A program made the position numbers and the translations under genes. 64,000 nucleotides of DNA from Hyalangium gracile (GTDB taxonomy: Bacteria > Myxococcota > Myxococcia > Myxococcales > Myxococcaceae), in the NCBI RefSeq assembly GCF_020103725.1, contig NZ_JAHXBG010000009.1, positions 355,403 through 419,402 of the forward strand, written 5' to 3'. Shown here one piece after another: positions 8,194 through 16,763 of this stretch; within the stretch, counting starts at the first letter, position 1; every line of letters starts with the position of its first letter. The notes under the pieces are model-generated. The model made no database searches, had not been told where the DNA came from, and saw only the letters and a program-made list of their open reading frames with translations.

Positions 8194-9351
8194 TCAGTGG
8201 AGCACGGTGGCGCTCTCGTCCTGCTCCATCTCCATGGGGAGGGACGGCGTGTGGTACGGATTCGCGCTGGCCGGCAAGCGCCCATAGGTCTCGGGCGAGA
8301 AGTACACGGTCACCCGCGGACGCTTCTCCATCCAGCGCACCGCCGCGTAGGTGTGGATTCCCGTGCCCACCTGTAGGGAACGCTGGGCGCAGGCCTCGAT
8401 GGCCCCCAGGTACGGCCGCGTGTCGAGGGACTGCTCCTTGAGATAGGAGGAGATCCGCTCCTGGATCACGCTGTCATTGCGCGCGTAGTGAGACACGGGG
8501 AAGTACGCCGTCACGGCCTTGGGGCGGGAGTCGGAAGGGTCCGTGAAGTTGAAGCAGGTGACCAGACCCTTGCTGCAGTAGGGGCCCTCGGAGCCACCGC
8601 CCATCTTCCGGCAGAAGTCGGTGACGATGCCGGGCTCGTAGTGGCGGGCCACGCCGCAGAACTCGTCCACGAACTCCGCGGTGGCGCGGTGGTGGCGGAA
8701 GTAGAGCTTCGCCCGCGCGTCGGAGCGGTGCGACAGATCGAGCGCGAAGTAGCACAGCTCGTCCTGCCCCCCGCCCCGGCGCTCCATCATCTCCACCACG
8801 GTGGGCCACACCTTGTGGAAGCCGATCCGGCGGAAGGCCTCCTCGGCCAGCTTCGGAGCGCGCTCGCGCCCCAGGCACCCCAGGTTGAAGTAGGCCTTGA
8901 AGTCCAGGGCCTCGCCCTTGCCGATGGACGCCGAGTACCACGCGACGAAGTGGCCGCGGGCCTCCTCGGGCATCAGCAGGTTCTCGAGCGCGTGCAGCCG
9001 ATCCAGATTGATGCCGTAGTTGCGCCGGAGCACTTCGTGCAGACGAAGGCTCGCGATGCGGTTGGCGCTCAGCGAGGCGGGGCGATCCATCGGCTCCACG
9101 AGCACGCGCAGCTGCGGCCCGGAGTCCTCGATGGTCATCGACAGTTCGTAGGGAGAGTGGTCGTCACAGACATCAGAGGGCCATGCTGGATTTCCGCTGG
9201 CTGGCAGATCGTGCCAGCTCGCAGCCATCGTCCGGAAGACCTCCTGCATCGCTTGCGTGCACGTATCATCCAGACCCAACCCGCGAGCGACCTGCCCCAG
9301 CTGATGACTGCCAGAGTGGACAAGCGTCCCCTTCAATCTGTTTGCCAGCAT
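8194..9351 (-). CDS. DMATS-type aromatic (indole/tryptophan) prenyltransferase
   Basis: 385 residues, ATG start with GAGG just upstream. Features match the dimethylallyltryptophan synthase family (PF11991, ABBA fold). These are DDHSPYELSMTIEDSG near residue 63, where the conserved Glu holds the indole NH in family members, then RVLVEP, FKAYFNLGCLG, KLYFRHH (a phosphate-binding basic strand), and near the C-terminus THAAVRW-like TYAAVRWMEKRPRVTVYFSPE. No signal peptide and no Asp-rich DDxxD motif, as expected for this metal-independent family. It should attach a dimethylallyl group from DMAPP to an aromatic acceptor, most likely indole or tryptophan. Its neighbours include a StyA-like indole/styrene monooxygenase and two flavin oxidases, which supports a specialised-metabolite role. 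The exact substrate and regiochemistry are unknown. Confidence 0.78.
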   Translation of the reverse strand: MLANRLKGTLVHSGSHQLGQVARGLGLDDTCTQAMQEVFRTMAASWHDLPASGNPAWPSDVCDDHSPYELSMTIEDSGPQLRVLVEPMDRPASLSANRIASLRLHEVLRRNYGINLDRLHALENLLMPEEARGHFVAWYSASIGKGEALDFKAYFNLGCLGRERAPKLAEEAFRRIGFHKVWPTVVEMMERRGGGQDELCYFALDLSHRSDARAKLYFRHHRATAEFVDEFCGVARHYEPGIVTDFCRKMGGGSEGPYCSKGLVTCFNFTDPSDSRPKAVTAYFPVSHYARNDSVIQERISSYLKEQSLDTRPYLGAIEACAQRSLQVGTGIHTYAAVRWMEKRPRVTVYFSPETYGRLPASANPYHTPSLPMEMEQDESATVLH

Positions 9352-9819
9352 TGTTCCTCACAAGGACTAAGGGGAAGGCTCTTCCGGTTCCACCCTGCAG
9401 TGGGTCTGGAGTGCCCCCCTCCTTCCCGGTGGATCTAGAAGCAAATTACCGCCAGGGATGAAGTTTGTCCATAGTGCCACCACTCATTTTCACATAAACA
9501 CGAAAAAATTCCACTGTAGACTTGTCCTACTGGGTCTGTGTTGACACATGAGTCGTGACAAACCCATCCTCGCGGAAGGATGCTTTCGCCAGTTTCTGGA
9601 AAACCTATGTTTGGTTCGCACCCGAGAGCGTGCGCGCGAGCCATCACCGCGTAATGACTGACACCCGAGACAGTCAAACCCGAGCCGGCAAAGCCCTTCG
9701 GCATACGTTGCTACAAGGACATACATCATCCGCCGTCAGTCAGGTTCGGTACGTTTCCCGCATGTGTATTGGAGAACTGCCCCTGCAGGTGCTCGGGCAA
9801 CGCTTGAGGAGGCCTCATC
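9352..9819. other. Intergenic region upstream of the prenyltransferase gene
   Basis: About 470 bases between the leftward prenyltransferase gene and the rightward second PilZ gene. The stretch about 9450-9560 is markedly AT-rich for this genome and probably holds promoters for one or both genes. A TTGACA at 9541 has no matching -10 at the usual distance. No credible coding frame is seen. Confidence 0.4.
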
Positions 9820-10164
9820 GTGTCCTTCGATTCCGAGCGGCGTCGGCACCCGCGCTACCCGCTGCGCCTGGCCATCAAGCTCCATTACGGCAGGGAGCTG
9901 CTGGACGCCGACATCATCAATGCTTCGGCCAGCGGCGTGCTGATCCTGTGCGCCACTCCTCTAGAGCCGGGGGGCGTCGTCGAGGCCAGCATCCCCGAGC
10001 TGATGATTCCCAGAACCACGCTGCACATCCTGCGCTGCCATGCCGTGCCCATGGGGTACATGGTCGCCGCCTACTTCGAGGCGGTCATCTCGGATGAGGC
10101 GCCCTTCGCCCGGCTCGCGGAAGAGCAGGGGGCGTCGTTGGCCCACCTGCGCTGGCTGAACTGA
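9820..10164 (+). CDS. Single-domain PilZ protein (paralogue 2)
   Basis: 114 residues, GTG start preceded by GAGGAGG. The PilZ motifs are intact: RRRHPR (RxxxR) and NASASG (NxSxxG). It closely resembles the gene at 7797-8141 along its full length and shares the C-terminal LAHLRWLN, so the two are recent duplicates. Predicted to bind c-di-GMP; no output domain. It is followed after 164 bases by the broken monooxygenase gene in the same direction, with a GC-rich gap and no obvious terminator. Confidence 0.88.
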   Translation: MSFDSERRRHPRYPLRLAIKLHYGRELLDADIINASASGVLILCATPLEPGGVVEASIPELMIPRTTLHILRCHAVPMGYMVAAYFEAVISDEAPFARLAEEQGASLAHLRWLN

Positions 10165-10328
10165 GCCGGCGCCTCACCGGGCCGGGGCACTCGCCCACGC
10201 CAGGACTACCTGACGGCTCCTGAAGGGCCCGTCGGAAGATACCTCCCTGCCAGGTTGCCCCCTCCCTGCTGGGCGCCCTGGCACTCCGCCTTGGATCATG
10301 GCCAGGAATCCTCGCTATGCTCCCAGGC

Positions 10329-11505
10329 ATGACCACCACCTCCCCCAACAGCTCGACGCATCCGCTGCTCACCGCCGCCCAGCAGCTCGCGCCCCGTATC
10401 GCCGCCCGCTCCGAGGAGATCGAGGCCGCCCGCAGGCTCCCAGCCGATCTCGCCCAGGAGCTGGCGAAGGCGGACCTCTTTCGTATGTGGATCCCCGAGG
10501 CCTACGGCGGGCACGAGGTGCACCCCACCGTGTTGCTCGAGGTCCTCGAGACGATCTCTCGCGCGGATGGCTCCACGGGCTGGTGCCTCATGATCGGCTC
10601 CGAGATCGGAGTGACAGCGGCGTGGCTGCCCGATGCGGCGGCGCGCACCATCTTCGGGCCCCGGGATGCCATCACCGCCGGCGTGAACGCGCCTTTTGGA
10701 ATGGCCGAGCGCGTTCAGGGGGGGGTACCGCGTCACCGGGCGGTGGCCCTGGGCCAGCGGCAGCCAGAACTGCCAGTGGCTGATGGTGGGCGCGATGGTG
10801 ACCCAGCAAGGACGGCCCAACATCTCTCCCGCGGGCATGCCCGAGCTCCGCTTCCTGGCGATGCCCGCGCGGGACGTCACGCTGCATGACACCTGGTACT
10901 CCTCGGGCCTCTGCGGCACGGGGAGCTGCGACATGGAGCTGAAGGACCTCTTCGTCCCCGACGAGTACAGCTTCGGGTTCATCAACGAGCCCCCGCGCAT
11001 CTCGCGGCCGCTCTACTCCGTTCCGCCCTTCGGGCTGTTGACCATGGGGGTAGCGGCCGTCACGCTGGGCATCGCCCGTCGCGCCATCGACGAGCTGCGG
11101 GCGCTGGCGCTCAAGAAGCTCCTGATGCCGAGCCGCCAGCCTCTCGCCACCCGGGCGGGCGTCCAGACCGCCGTCGCCGAAGCCGAGGCTCAGGTGCGAG
11201 CCGCGCGGGCCATGCTCTTCGAGTCGGTGAACAGCACCTACGCCGCCGCCAACCGAGGCGAGATCTCCACGCGCAACCGGGCCGAGCTGCGGCTGGCCTG
11301 CACCCACGCAGTCCGCGCGTCGGCGCGCGCCGTGGACCTCATGTACGAGGCCGGCGGCGGCACCTCCGTCTTCCGCAGCCACCCGCTCCAGCGCTGCTTC
11401 CGGGACATCCACACCGTCACCCAGCACGTGATGGTGTCCGCCGCCACGATGGAGACCATCGGCAGCGTGCTCCTGGGGTTGGAGACTGACACCACCCTGC
11501 TCTGA
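10329..11505 (+). pseudogene. Acyl-CoA-dehydrogenase-fold flavin monooxygenase, frameshifted
   Basis: Two overlapping frames make one protein of about 390 residues. The N-terminal frame runs from ATG 10329 (or 10317) through FRMWIPEAYGGHEV and ADGSTGWCLMIG. Then, at a run of eight G (10718-10725), it shifts into nonsense. The next frame continues with YRVTGRWPWASGSQNCQW, SGLCGTGSCDMELKDLFVP and C-terminal CFRDIHTVTQHVM. Seven G would restore the frame. The fold is that of acyl-CoA dehydrogenases, but the TGS-x-D and RDIHT...H motifs fit the group D flavin monooxygenases (HsaA or IacA-like), which use reduced flavin. IacA-type enzymes hydroxylate indole compounds, which would suit this neighbourhood, but that is inference. 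Either a real inactivation, a slippage switch, or a sequencing error. Confidence 0.7.
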
Positions 11506-11522
11506 GCAGGGCCCCGCGGCAT

Positions 11523-11547
11523 CGAGCGGCCCCTCGAGGGCCGCTCG
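11523..11547. terminator. Strong hairpin between convergent genes
   Basis: CGAGCGGCCC-CTCGA-GGGCCGCTCG: a perfect 10-bp stem between the end of the frameshifted monooxygenase gene and the stop of the FAD oxidase gene. Probably a bidirectional terminator, though no T-run follows. Confidence 0.55.
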
Positions 11548-11558
11548 TCATGAATGAA

Positions 11559-12992
11559 TCAGCCGAAGATGCCCGGCCCGGGGGTCAGCACGCCGTCGGG
11601 ATCGTAGCGCCGCTTGGCTGCCGCGAACGCGTCCCAGGCCGAGCCAAAGTGCCGCTTCCAGTCCTCGTGGGAACAGCCAACGGCGCAGATCGCGTAGTGC
11701 GTGCCGCCCCAGCTCCGGTTGAGTTCGAAGAGCAGGCGGTTGTGCGCGACCATCTGCGCGGCGGTCCTCGTCTCCGGGGAGACCGTCCGAAGGATGTCGA
11801 ACAGGAAGAAGGTGTCCTCATCGGGCACCCGGAACAGCGGTCGCGTGATGTGCTGGCGGTTGAACGGGTACAGCAGCAGCGGGAAGACGCGAGAGATCTC
11901 CGTGGGCGCAACCTCCCGGAGCACGTCACTGACGAAGCTCGCGATCCTCGAGGAGGGCACGAGCAGGTCGCACCAGGGATGCGGGCGCACGTACTGGCCC
12001 AGGCGCTTGAGCTCGCCGAGCTGCTGCGAGAGGGAATTCACCCACTCGAGATACGGCACGTCCTTGATGTTGCTCTGCTGATGCGAGAGCCCCGCCAGCA
12101 TCCGCTCGTCGTCCGGCTGCGCGAGATACGAGGCCGAGTGCATCAGGTGTTCCCACTTCCCATCCGGGCCCGGGAACATGACGCCCAACACGTAGTCGAA
12201 GCGGCCATCCCTGATCGCCGTCAGCTCATCCTGGATCAGCGCCTCATGGCTCGCGTACTTGAGCCCGTAGAGGCGAACCCGCGCCGGCGCGGGGACCAGA
12301 CGGAGCGTGGCCCGGACGATGATGCCGCACTGCCCCAGCCCGGCCAGCACCGCGTTGAACAGCTCCTGGTTCCGATTCGGGGAGCAGCTCACCAGCTCTC
12401 CCTCGCCTGTCACGACCCGGAGTTCCAGGACGGTGTCCACCTGCGTGCCATACCGGTAGCTGGTGCCGCTCACGCCTCCCACCGACAACGTCCCCCCCAC
12501 GGACATCTCCAGCAGATCCGTGAGCACGGGAGGCGTGCGTCCCCGAGCGACAGCCCTGGAGACCAGCTCGCTCCAGAGCACACCCGCATCGACCTCGGCC
12601 CGGTCCTCGCCGATCGAGTAGATCCGGTCCAGCTTCCGCATGTCGATGACGATCCCCCCGTCCACCTGGGTGTGACCGAACATCGTGTGCGCGGTCCCCC
12701 GGGCTCCGATCTTCAGCCCGTGGGCGCGGGCGAAGCGAACCATGTGGACGACATCCTGCTCGGAGCCAGGCTGGAGAACCACGGAGGGCCGCCGGCTCGG
12801 CACCGCGAGCCCGAAGTCGTTGGCGGCGCCCTCCAACACCTCCGAGGAGACGAGCAGTCTCCCCTCCAGCGAAGGCAGCCTCTCGAGCCTCGAGCCGGTC
12901 TGCCCGGCGGTGAGCCAGCTCCCGCTGGCTACATCGAAGGCCGTCACCAGCCCCTGGGAGTCGGGGCGCAGCGGAGAGGATGTGTCAGGCAT
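11559..12992 (-). CDS. FAD-linked oxidase, cytokinin-dehydrogenase-like
   Basis: 477 residues from ATG 12992, which has GGGAGG 6 bases upstream. A longer frame to 13079 lacks such a site and overlaps the upstream gene. An FAD-binding PCMH domain (VVLQPGSEQDVVHMVRFAR, GARGTAHTMFGHTQVDGG, MSVGGTLSVGGVSG) is followed by a substrate domain ending in FAAAKRRYDPDGVLTPGPGIF. That ending matches the cytokinin-binding C-terminal domain of cytokinin dehydrogenases (xxYDPxxxLxPGxGIF). The His in GTAHT is where these enzymes attach FAD covalently. Cytokinins are prenylated adenines, so an oxidase acting on a prenylated or amine side chain next to a prenyltransferase is suggestive. The true substrate is unknown. 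It lies 22 bases after the gene at 13015-13611 and probably forms an operon with it. Confidence 0.72.
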   Translation of the reverse strand: MPDTSSPLRPDSQGLVTAFDVASGSWLTAGQTGSRLERLPSLEGRLLVSSEVLEGAANDFGLAVPSRRPSVVLQPGSEQDVVHMVRFARAHGLKIGARGTAHTMFGHTQVDGGIVIDMRKLDRIYSIGEDRAEVDAGVLWSELVSRAVARGRTPPVLTDLLEMSVGGTLSVGGVSGTSYRYGTQVDTVLELRVVTGEGELVSCSPNRNQELFNAVLAGLGQCGIIVRATLRLVPAPARVRLYGLKYASHEALIQDELTAIRDGRFDYVLGVMFPGPDGKWEHLMHSASYLAQPDDERMLAGLSHQQSNIKDVPYLEWVNSLSQQLGELKRLGQYVRPHPWCDLLVPSSRIASFVSDVLREVAPTEISRVFPLLLYPFNRQHITRPLFRVPDEDTFFLFDILRTVSPETRTAAQMVAHNRLLFELNRSWGGTHYAICAVGCSHEDWKRHFGSAWDAFAAAKRRYDPDGVLTPGPGIFG

Positions 12993-13014
12993 GAGGGCCT
13001 CCCTGGGTGGGGAG

Positions 13015-13611
13015 CTACTTCCAGCTGATCTGGTAGATGCACTTGTCTCCACCGCGGCTGCGGCAGGAGGCCCGGTCATGCGTGATGGTGGCCGTGGGCT
13101 TGAAGCGCTGGGCGGCGCCGCTCATCAACCCCTCATCGAAGGGGCACGGGTAGATGCTCGTGGACTCCACGGAGCCCTTGTTGGTGCCCTTGGTGTGGAT
13201 CCACTTGTAGTGCCCGAGGTCATCCTTCATCTCGCCGGTGGCGGGATTGAACAGCGGCACGGTCCCCTTGCCGTGAACCATCTTGTAGGCGAAGTTCAGG
13301 CCCTCGAAGGCACTGGTGAGGTCAACGATCTGCGGCGGCAGCGGCTGCGTCCTGAACACCTGCAGGCCCACCTGGCGCACGGTGAAGTCGCCGAACTCTT
13401 CCTGGATGTGATCGAACACCCGCAGGACGCGATCCAGCGGGTACCACGCCGTCGGCTCGAACTGGGCGATCATGCTCTCGTCCGGCGTGCCAATACCCTC
13501 GCGGAGGAGCAACTTGCTGGCAATCAGCGTGAAGGACCCAAAGCCATTCATGATGGCCTGCATGTTCGTCCCAACGATGAAGTAGCCCTTGAGATTATCC
13601 CTGTCGAGCAT
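13015..13611 (-). CDS. Conserved protein of unknown function, V4R-like C-terminus
   Basis: 198 residues, ATG start with GGGAGAAAAGG upstream. It has no signal peptide or membrane segment. The C-terminus (ASCRSRGGDKCIYQISW) resembles the end of 4-vinyl-reductase/V4R small-molecule-binding domains, where two Cys flank a Gly. The N-terminus (MLDRDNLKGYFIVGTNMQAI) does not match anything I recognise. It could be a ligand-binding protein or a structural partner for the FAD oxidase, the next gene in the presumed two-gene operon. Function is unassigned. Confidence 0.6.
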   Translation of the reverse strand: MLDRDNLKGYFIVGTNMQAIMNGFGSFTLIASKLLLREGIGTPDESMIAQFEPTAWYPLDRVLRVFDHIQEEFGDFTVRQVGLQVFRTQPLPPQIVDLTSAFEGLNFAYKMVHGKGTVPLFNPATGEMKDDLGHYKWIHTKGTNKGSVESTSIYPCPFDEGLMSGAAQRFKPTATITHDRASCRSRGGDKCIYQISWK

Positions 13612-13839
13612 GACCTTTTCTCCCCTGGAAGCTGATGGCCGTAGTCCCTTGAACCGACCACTTCACGGGACTCCAGCATGCGGTCCCTATAGTATCAAGC
13701 TGTTATCAGAGCAGTGAAGACGCCCGCGCCAGGTCCCCAAGCACCCGTCCTTGCGGGTAGGCCCGAATACGTGCGACTCATGTCCCCATGCCACCTGCGT
13801 TCGGTGGTAAGGCTGTACCAGCCTCCTTGGAGACAACCC

Positions 13840-14643
13840 ATGAGCCAAGACCCGAAGGAACTCGCCCAGCAAGTTCTGGCGTACATCGAGAAACAGAGCC
13901 AGGCGCAGGGCGATACCGACTTCCTGAAGTTCGTCAAGAATCGCGACATTCCTGCGCGTCTGCGCCTCAGCTTCGCACTCTGCATGGCCCCCCTGGCCAT
14001 GGGCCTGTCGGATTGGTTCATCCACTCCCTGCGGGACTATTCTCACGCTCCTGTCCCGAAATCAAAAGAGAGAGAAGAAGAAGATCGCGAGCTGCGGCGT
14101 GCGCTCCATGACCACACCGTCGTGGACGAGAACCACTGGGAGTGGTTCCTGGGCGACCTGAAGATCCTGGACCTCGACAAGAGCCTGTCCTTGACGGAAG
14201 CGCTCAGGCTCCTCTGGGGTCCGCACTCGATCCACTCGCGGCTGATCATCTACAAGCTCATCGCCCTGTCGCGCACCGCCAGCCCCATCATGCGCCTGAC
14301 GGCCCTGGAGACCTTCGAGGAGGGCGCGGCCGTGGCCTTCGAGCTCTTCCGGGATGCGGGCAGGGAGATCTGCGAGAAGGAGAACAAGCCGCAGCTCTCC
14401 TATTTCGGCATGCCCCACAAGGAGCAGGAGGACGAGCACAGGGGGATCGATGTCAAGAGCATCCCGACGCTGATCTCCGAGTACAAGTGGACCGCTCCAG
14501 AGGTGGAAGAGGCCAAGAAGTACGTGGACGAGGTCTGCGAGTACTACACGAACCTGGGCAAGGAGCTGCTCGCCTACGCCTTGAAGACCAAGGAGCATGG
14601 CGGCAACGAGCTGTGGCCCGTCGCCTCGAAGAGGACCGGCTAG
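13840..14643 (+). CDS. Helical protein, possibly haem-oxygenase-like diiron fold
   Basis: 267 residues from ATG 13840, chosen because GGAG lies 8 bases upstream; the frame remains open to 13714. The sequence is almost all alpha-helical. Clusters of His, Glu and Asp occur where a metal site could form: HDHTVVDENHWEWF near residue 90, LETFEEGAAVAFELF near residue 155, and EDEHRGIDV near residue 195. This pattern recalls the haem-oxygenase-like diiron oxidases/TenA-like fold, but I cannot confirm the ligand set. It is transcribed away from the leftward oxidase operon, from a divergent region of about 230 bases with an AT-rich patch at 13683-13710. Position in the indole island suggests an oxidative tailoring role; this is inference. 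Confidence 0.6.
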   Translation: MSQDPKELAQQVLAYIEKQSQAQGDTDFLKFVKNRDIPARLRLSFALCMAPLAMGLSDWFIHSLRDYSHAPVPKSKEREEEDRELRRALHDHTVVDENHWEWFLGDLKILDLDKSLSLTEALRLLWGPHSIHSRLIIYKLIALSRTASPIMRLTALETFEEGAAVAFELFRDAGREICEKENKPQLSYFGMPHKEQEDEHRGIDVKSIPTLISEYKWTAPEVEEAKKYVDEVCEYYTNLGKELLAYALKTKEHGGNELWPVASKRTG

Positions 14644-14710
14644 GCCCAGCGGAGTGACGGCCTACCTCCGCTGCCTCACCGGCGGGTAGCGCTGGCCCCA
14701 GGCCCGAGGC

Positions 14711-16099
14711 TCAGGCGGCGACCCTGTACTCGGGCACGAGCGGGTGGCGGGGCTCCAGGCCGCGCCACTGGCGGAACTCTTCCCGGGCCACACCCATGGC
14801 CCCGCTGGCCACGGCGCGAATCCACGAGCGGCCCGTCTTCTGCTCGATGTACTCATGAATCCTGCGCCGGTCCTGCATGATGGGGAACAGGGCCGCCGGA
14901 TCATTGGCCATCTCGGCATAGAGGTTGGCCAGCTGCTGCGGGCCGCTCTCGTTGTCGAAGCGGCCGTCGCTGCCGTACTGGGCGAACATCAGATCTCGCG
15001 CGGCGGCCGAGGGCGGAGAGAGCATCGCGTTGGTGTACTCGTACGTCGCGCGCCCGTGTCGGGAGTAGAAGCGCTCGAAGGTCTCCGTCATCCACTGCGC
15101 ATCGAAGGGCCGATCGCCGTGGGCGATGACGCACTCGACGAGGTTGCGCACCATCTTGTTGCCGTTGTTGGCGCCCTGGGCGGTGATGGGGTCCAGGGAC
15201 ATCAGCGTGTCACCGGCTCCCGTCACGATGCGGCCCGAGGGCAGCCGGCCCACGGGGTTGCGCACGGTCGGAGGAAACTTCCCCACCAGCCAGCCGAGGG
15301 GATCCGACAGCTCGCCTTTGCGGAGCCACTCGGCGTCCCAGGGGACGAACTCGCGCGCCGCCTCCTTGAGGGTGTCCAGCACCTGCTGGCCGCTGGTGGC
15401 GCCCTGGAAGCGGTCGAGGGGTCCTCCGGGCAGGGCCTCGATGACGATGTTCCAGCTCGCGCCCACATCCTTGTGCTGATAGGGCAGGAAGATCAGCTCC
15501 CCCACCCCACCGATCAGGTTGGCCTTCACCGGCAGCATGGGGATGCCGTCGAAGCCCAGGGTCGGGCCCCTCACGCACACCATGGCCAGGTGGCGCTGCG
15601 GCTTGTCGAACACGCTGCGCTCGAGGTTGCGCTCGAAGAGGTTGCAGAGGTCCGCGCGCCCGGTGGCCACGATGGTGAGATCGTGCTCGGCGGAGATCTC
15701 GTCCAGGCGCTCCACGGAGATCTTCTCCACCACCACCCGGCCGCCCCGCTTGGCCAGATCGAGCATCCAGGCATGGCTCTGCAGCCGCAGATCGACGGCG
15801 AGGGCGGGACGGCGGTTGCGGCCCGCGATCGTCAGCATGCGGTTGCCCGGCACCGGGCAGACCGTGAAGTGGATGCCGTCGATCCAGGGGGCGTCGTTCT
15901 CCCAGGAGGTGAGGCCCAGCTCCTCCTCGAACTGGAGCGCCATGTCGAAGCGCAGGGCCGTGCCGGTGGGCCTGCTCTCGTTCAGCCACTGCTCCGGAGT
16001 CTTGTCGGAGTACAGCGTCACCCCATAACCGGCTTTCAGCAGAGCATGCGCGGCGAGGAGTCCTGCCTGACCGGAACCGATGATGGCGATACGGCGCAT
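14711..16099 (-). CDS. StyA-like flavin monooxygenase (styrene/indole epoxidase family)
   Basis: 462 residues, ATG start with GGAGGG 6 bases upstream. The N-terminal Rossmann motif GSGQAG is followed by YSDKTPEQW, then VDLRLQ, HDLTIVATGRADLCNLFERN, SVFDKPQRHL, GELIFLP and GAGDTLMSLDPITAQGANN. These run collinear with the styrene monooxygenase oxygenase component StyA, including the DP-x(3)-QGAN FAD motif near the C-terminus. It lacks the WxWxIP motif of flavin halogenases. StyA-type enzymes use FADH2 from a separate reductase and epoxidise styrene or indole (giving indigo). No StyB reductase is visible nearby, so one must be supplied elsewhere. With the prenyltransferase it points to oxidised, prenylated indoles. 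Confidence 0.78.
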   Translation of the reverse strand: MRRIAIIGSGQAGLLAAHALLKAGYGVTLYSDKTPEQWLNESRPTGTALRFDMALQFEEELGLTSWENDAPWIDGIHFTVCPVPGNRMLTIAGRNRRPALAVDLRLQSHAWMLDLAKRGGRVVVEKISVERLDEISAEHDLTIVATGRADLCNLFERNLERSVFDKPQRHLAMVCVRGPTLGFDGIPMLPVKANLIGGVGELIFLPYQHKDVGASWNIVIEALPGGPLDRFQGATSGQQVLDTLKEAAREFVPWDAEWLRKGELSDPLGWLVGKFPPTVRNPVGRLPSGRIVTGAGDTLMSLDPITAQGANNGNKMVRNLVECVIAHGDRPFDAQWMTETFERFYSRHGRATYEYTNAMLSPPSAAARDLMFAQYGSDGRFDNESGPQQLANLYAEMANDPAALFPIMQDRRRIHEYIEQKTGRSWIRAVASGAMGVAREEFRQWRGLEPRHPLVPEYRVAA

Positions 16100-16763
16100 G
16101 ATGCCCTCCTGGAAATTCAGTGAGCCGGAGATGTCGAGCAGCAGGTGATGCGGTAGCGCGGGCCGGCGCGTGCGGACTCAGTTTGCAACGGATGTGCCCG
16201 GCCTGCTCCAGAAGCATGCGGCGCTGCGTCACGAGCCCCGGGCCCTACCTGCGTTCCCCCGAGACTCGCGAAGCGCCGCGCTCTGGCGTCGTTCTTTGGC
16301 TAGCTCAGGATACCTCGAACCTCTTGAAAGATGAGAATTCCAATCTGGATGGATTTCCAAGGGGGTTGATCAGGCTCGAATGCGCGGATTTGTCCTTCAT
16401 CAACACCCGCTAACAGACAGGGTCATGCCTGACATCGGGGTCATGAGCGACTCAGAAGACCCGCCTAGCAGAACCCGGGGAATCAGGCCAAGCTCGGCTC
16501 ACGTCGTCCGTCTCCTGGGGTTCTTTTTGACCTGAGTCATGAAACACCCCGCAATTGATCTGAAAAGTCGAAGTTGGATCTCCGAGCCCCTGCAAATCTG
16601 TTTTTCTCAACAATCTTGCAGGTGTACGCAGTTTCGGGTGAGGTGAGCCTCCTGCGCATCCGTAGCTCATGTTGTGGCAAATCAACCCCAGGGTAGGAGT
16701 TAACCAGGGGGAGGGAGTGGCGGCGTGACCTGGTGGGTCATGCGCGCCCTGGGAACCGCTTGA
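16100..16763. other. Long intergenic region, AT-richer than surroundings
   Basis: About 660 bases between divergent genes. Base composition drops toward AT between about 16300 and 16690. Frames in it show no protein-like features. No tRNA, terminator or clear promoter is visible. It may be the right edge of the accessory island, or divergent promoters for the StyA-like gene and the hydrolase gene. Confidence 0.45.

Noticed and set aside
9541..9563. TTGACA as a sigma-70 -35 box for the second PilZ gene
   Set aside because: No -10-like hexamer 16-18 bases downstream, and it is nearly 280 bases from the gene.
9435..9729. Short leftward frames in the prenyltransferase upstream region
   Set aside because: No ribosome site, Cys-rich odd composition, no conserved motif; more likely a promoter region.
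12993..13079. Upstream extension of the FAD oxidase to 13079
   Set aside because: It overlaps the upstream gene and has no ribosome site, whereas ATG 12992 has a good one.
14711..16099. Flavin-dependent tryptophan halogenase
   Set aside because: Would suit an indole cluster, but the WxWxIP motif and the halogenase Lys motif are missing; the sequence runs along StyA instead.
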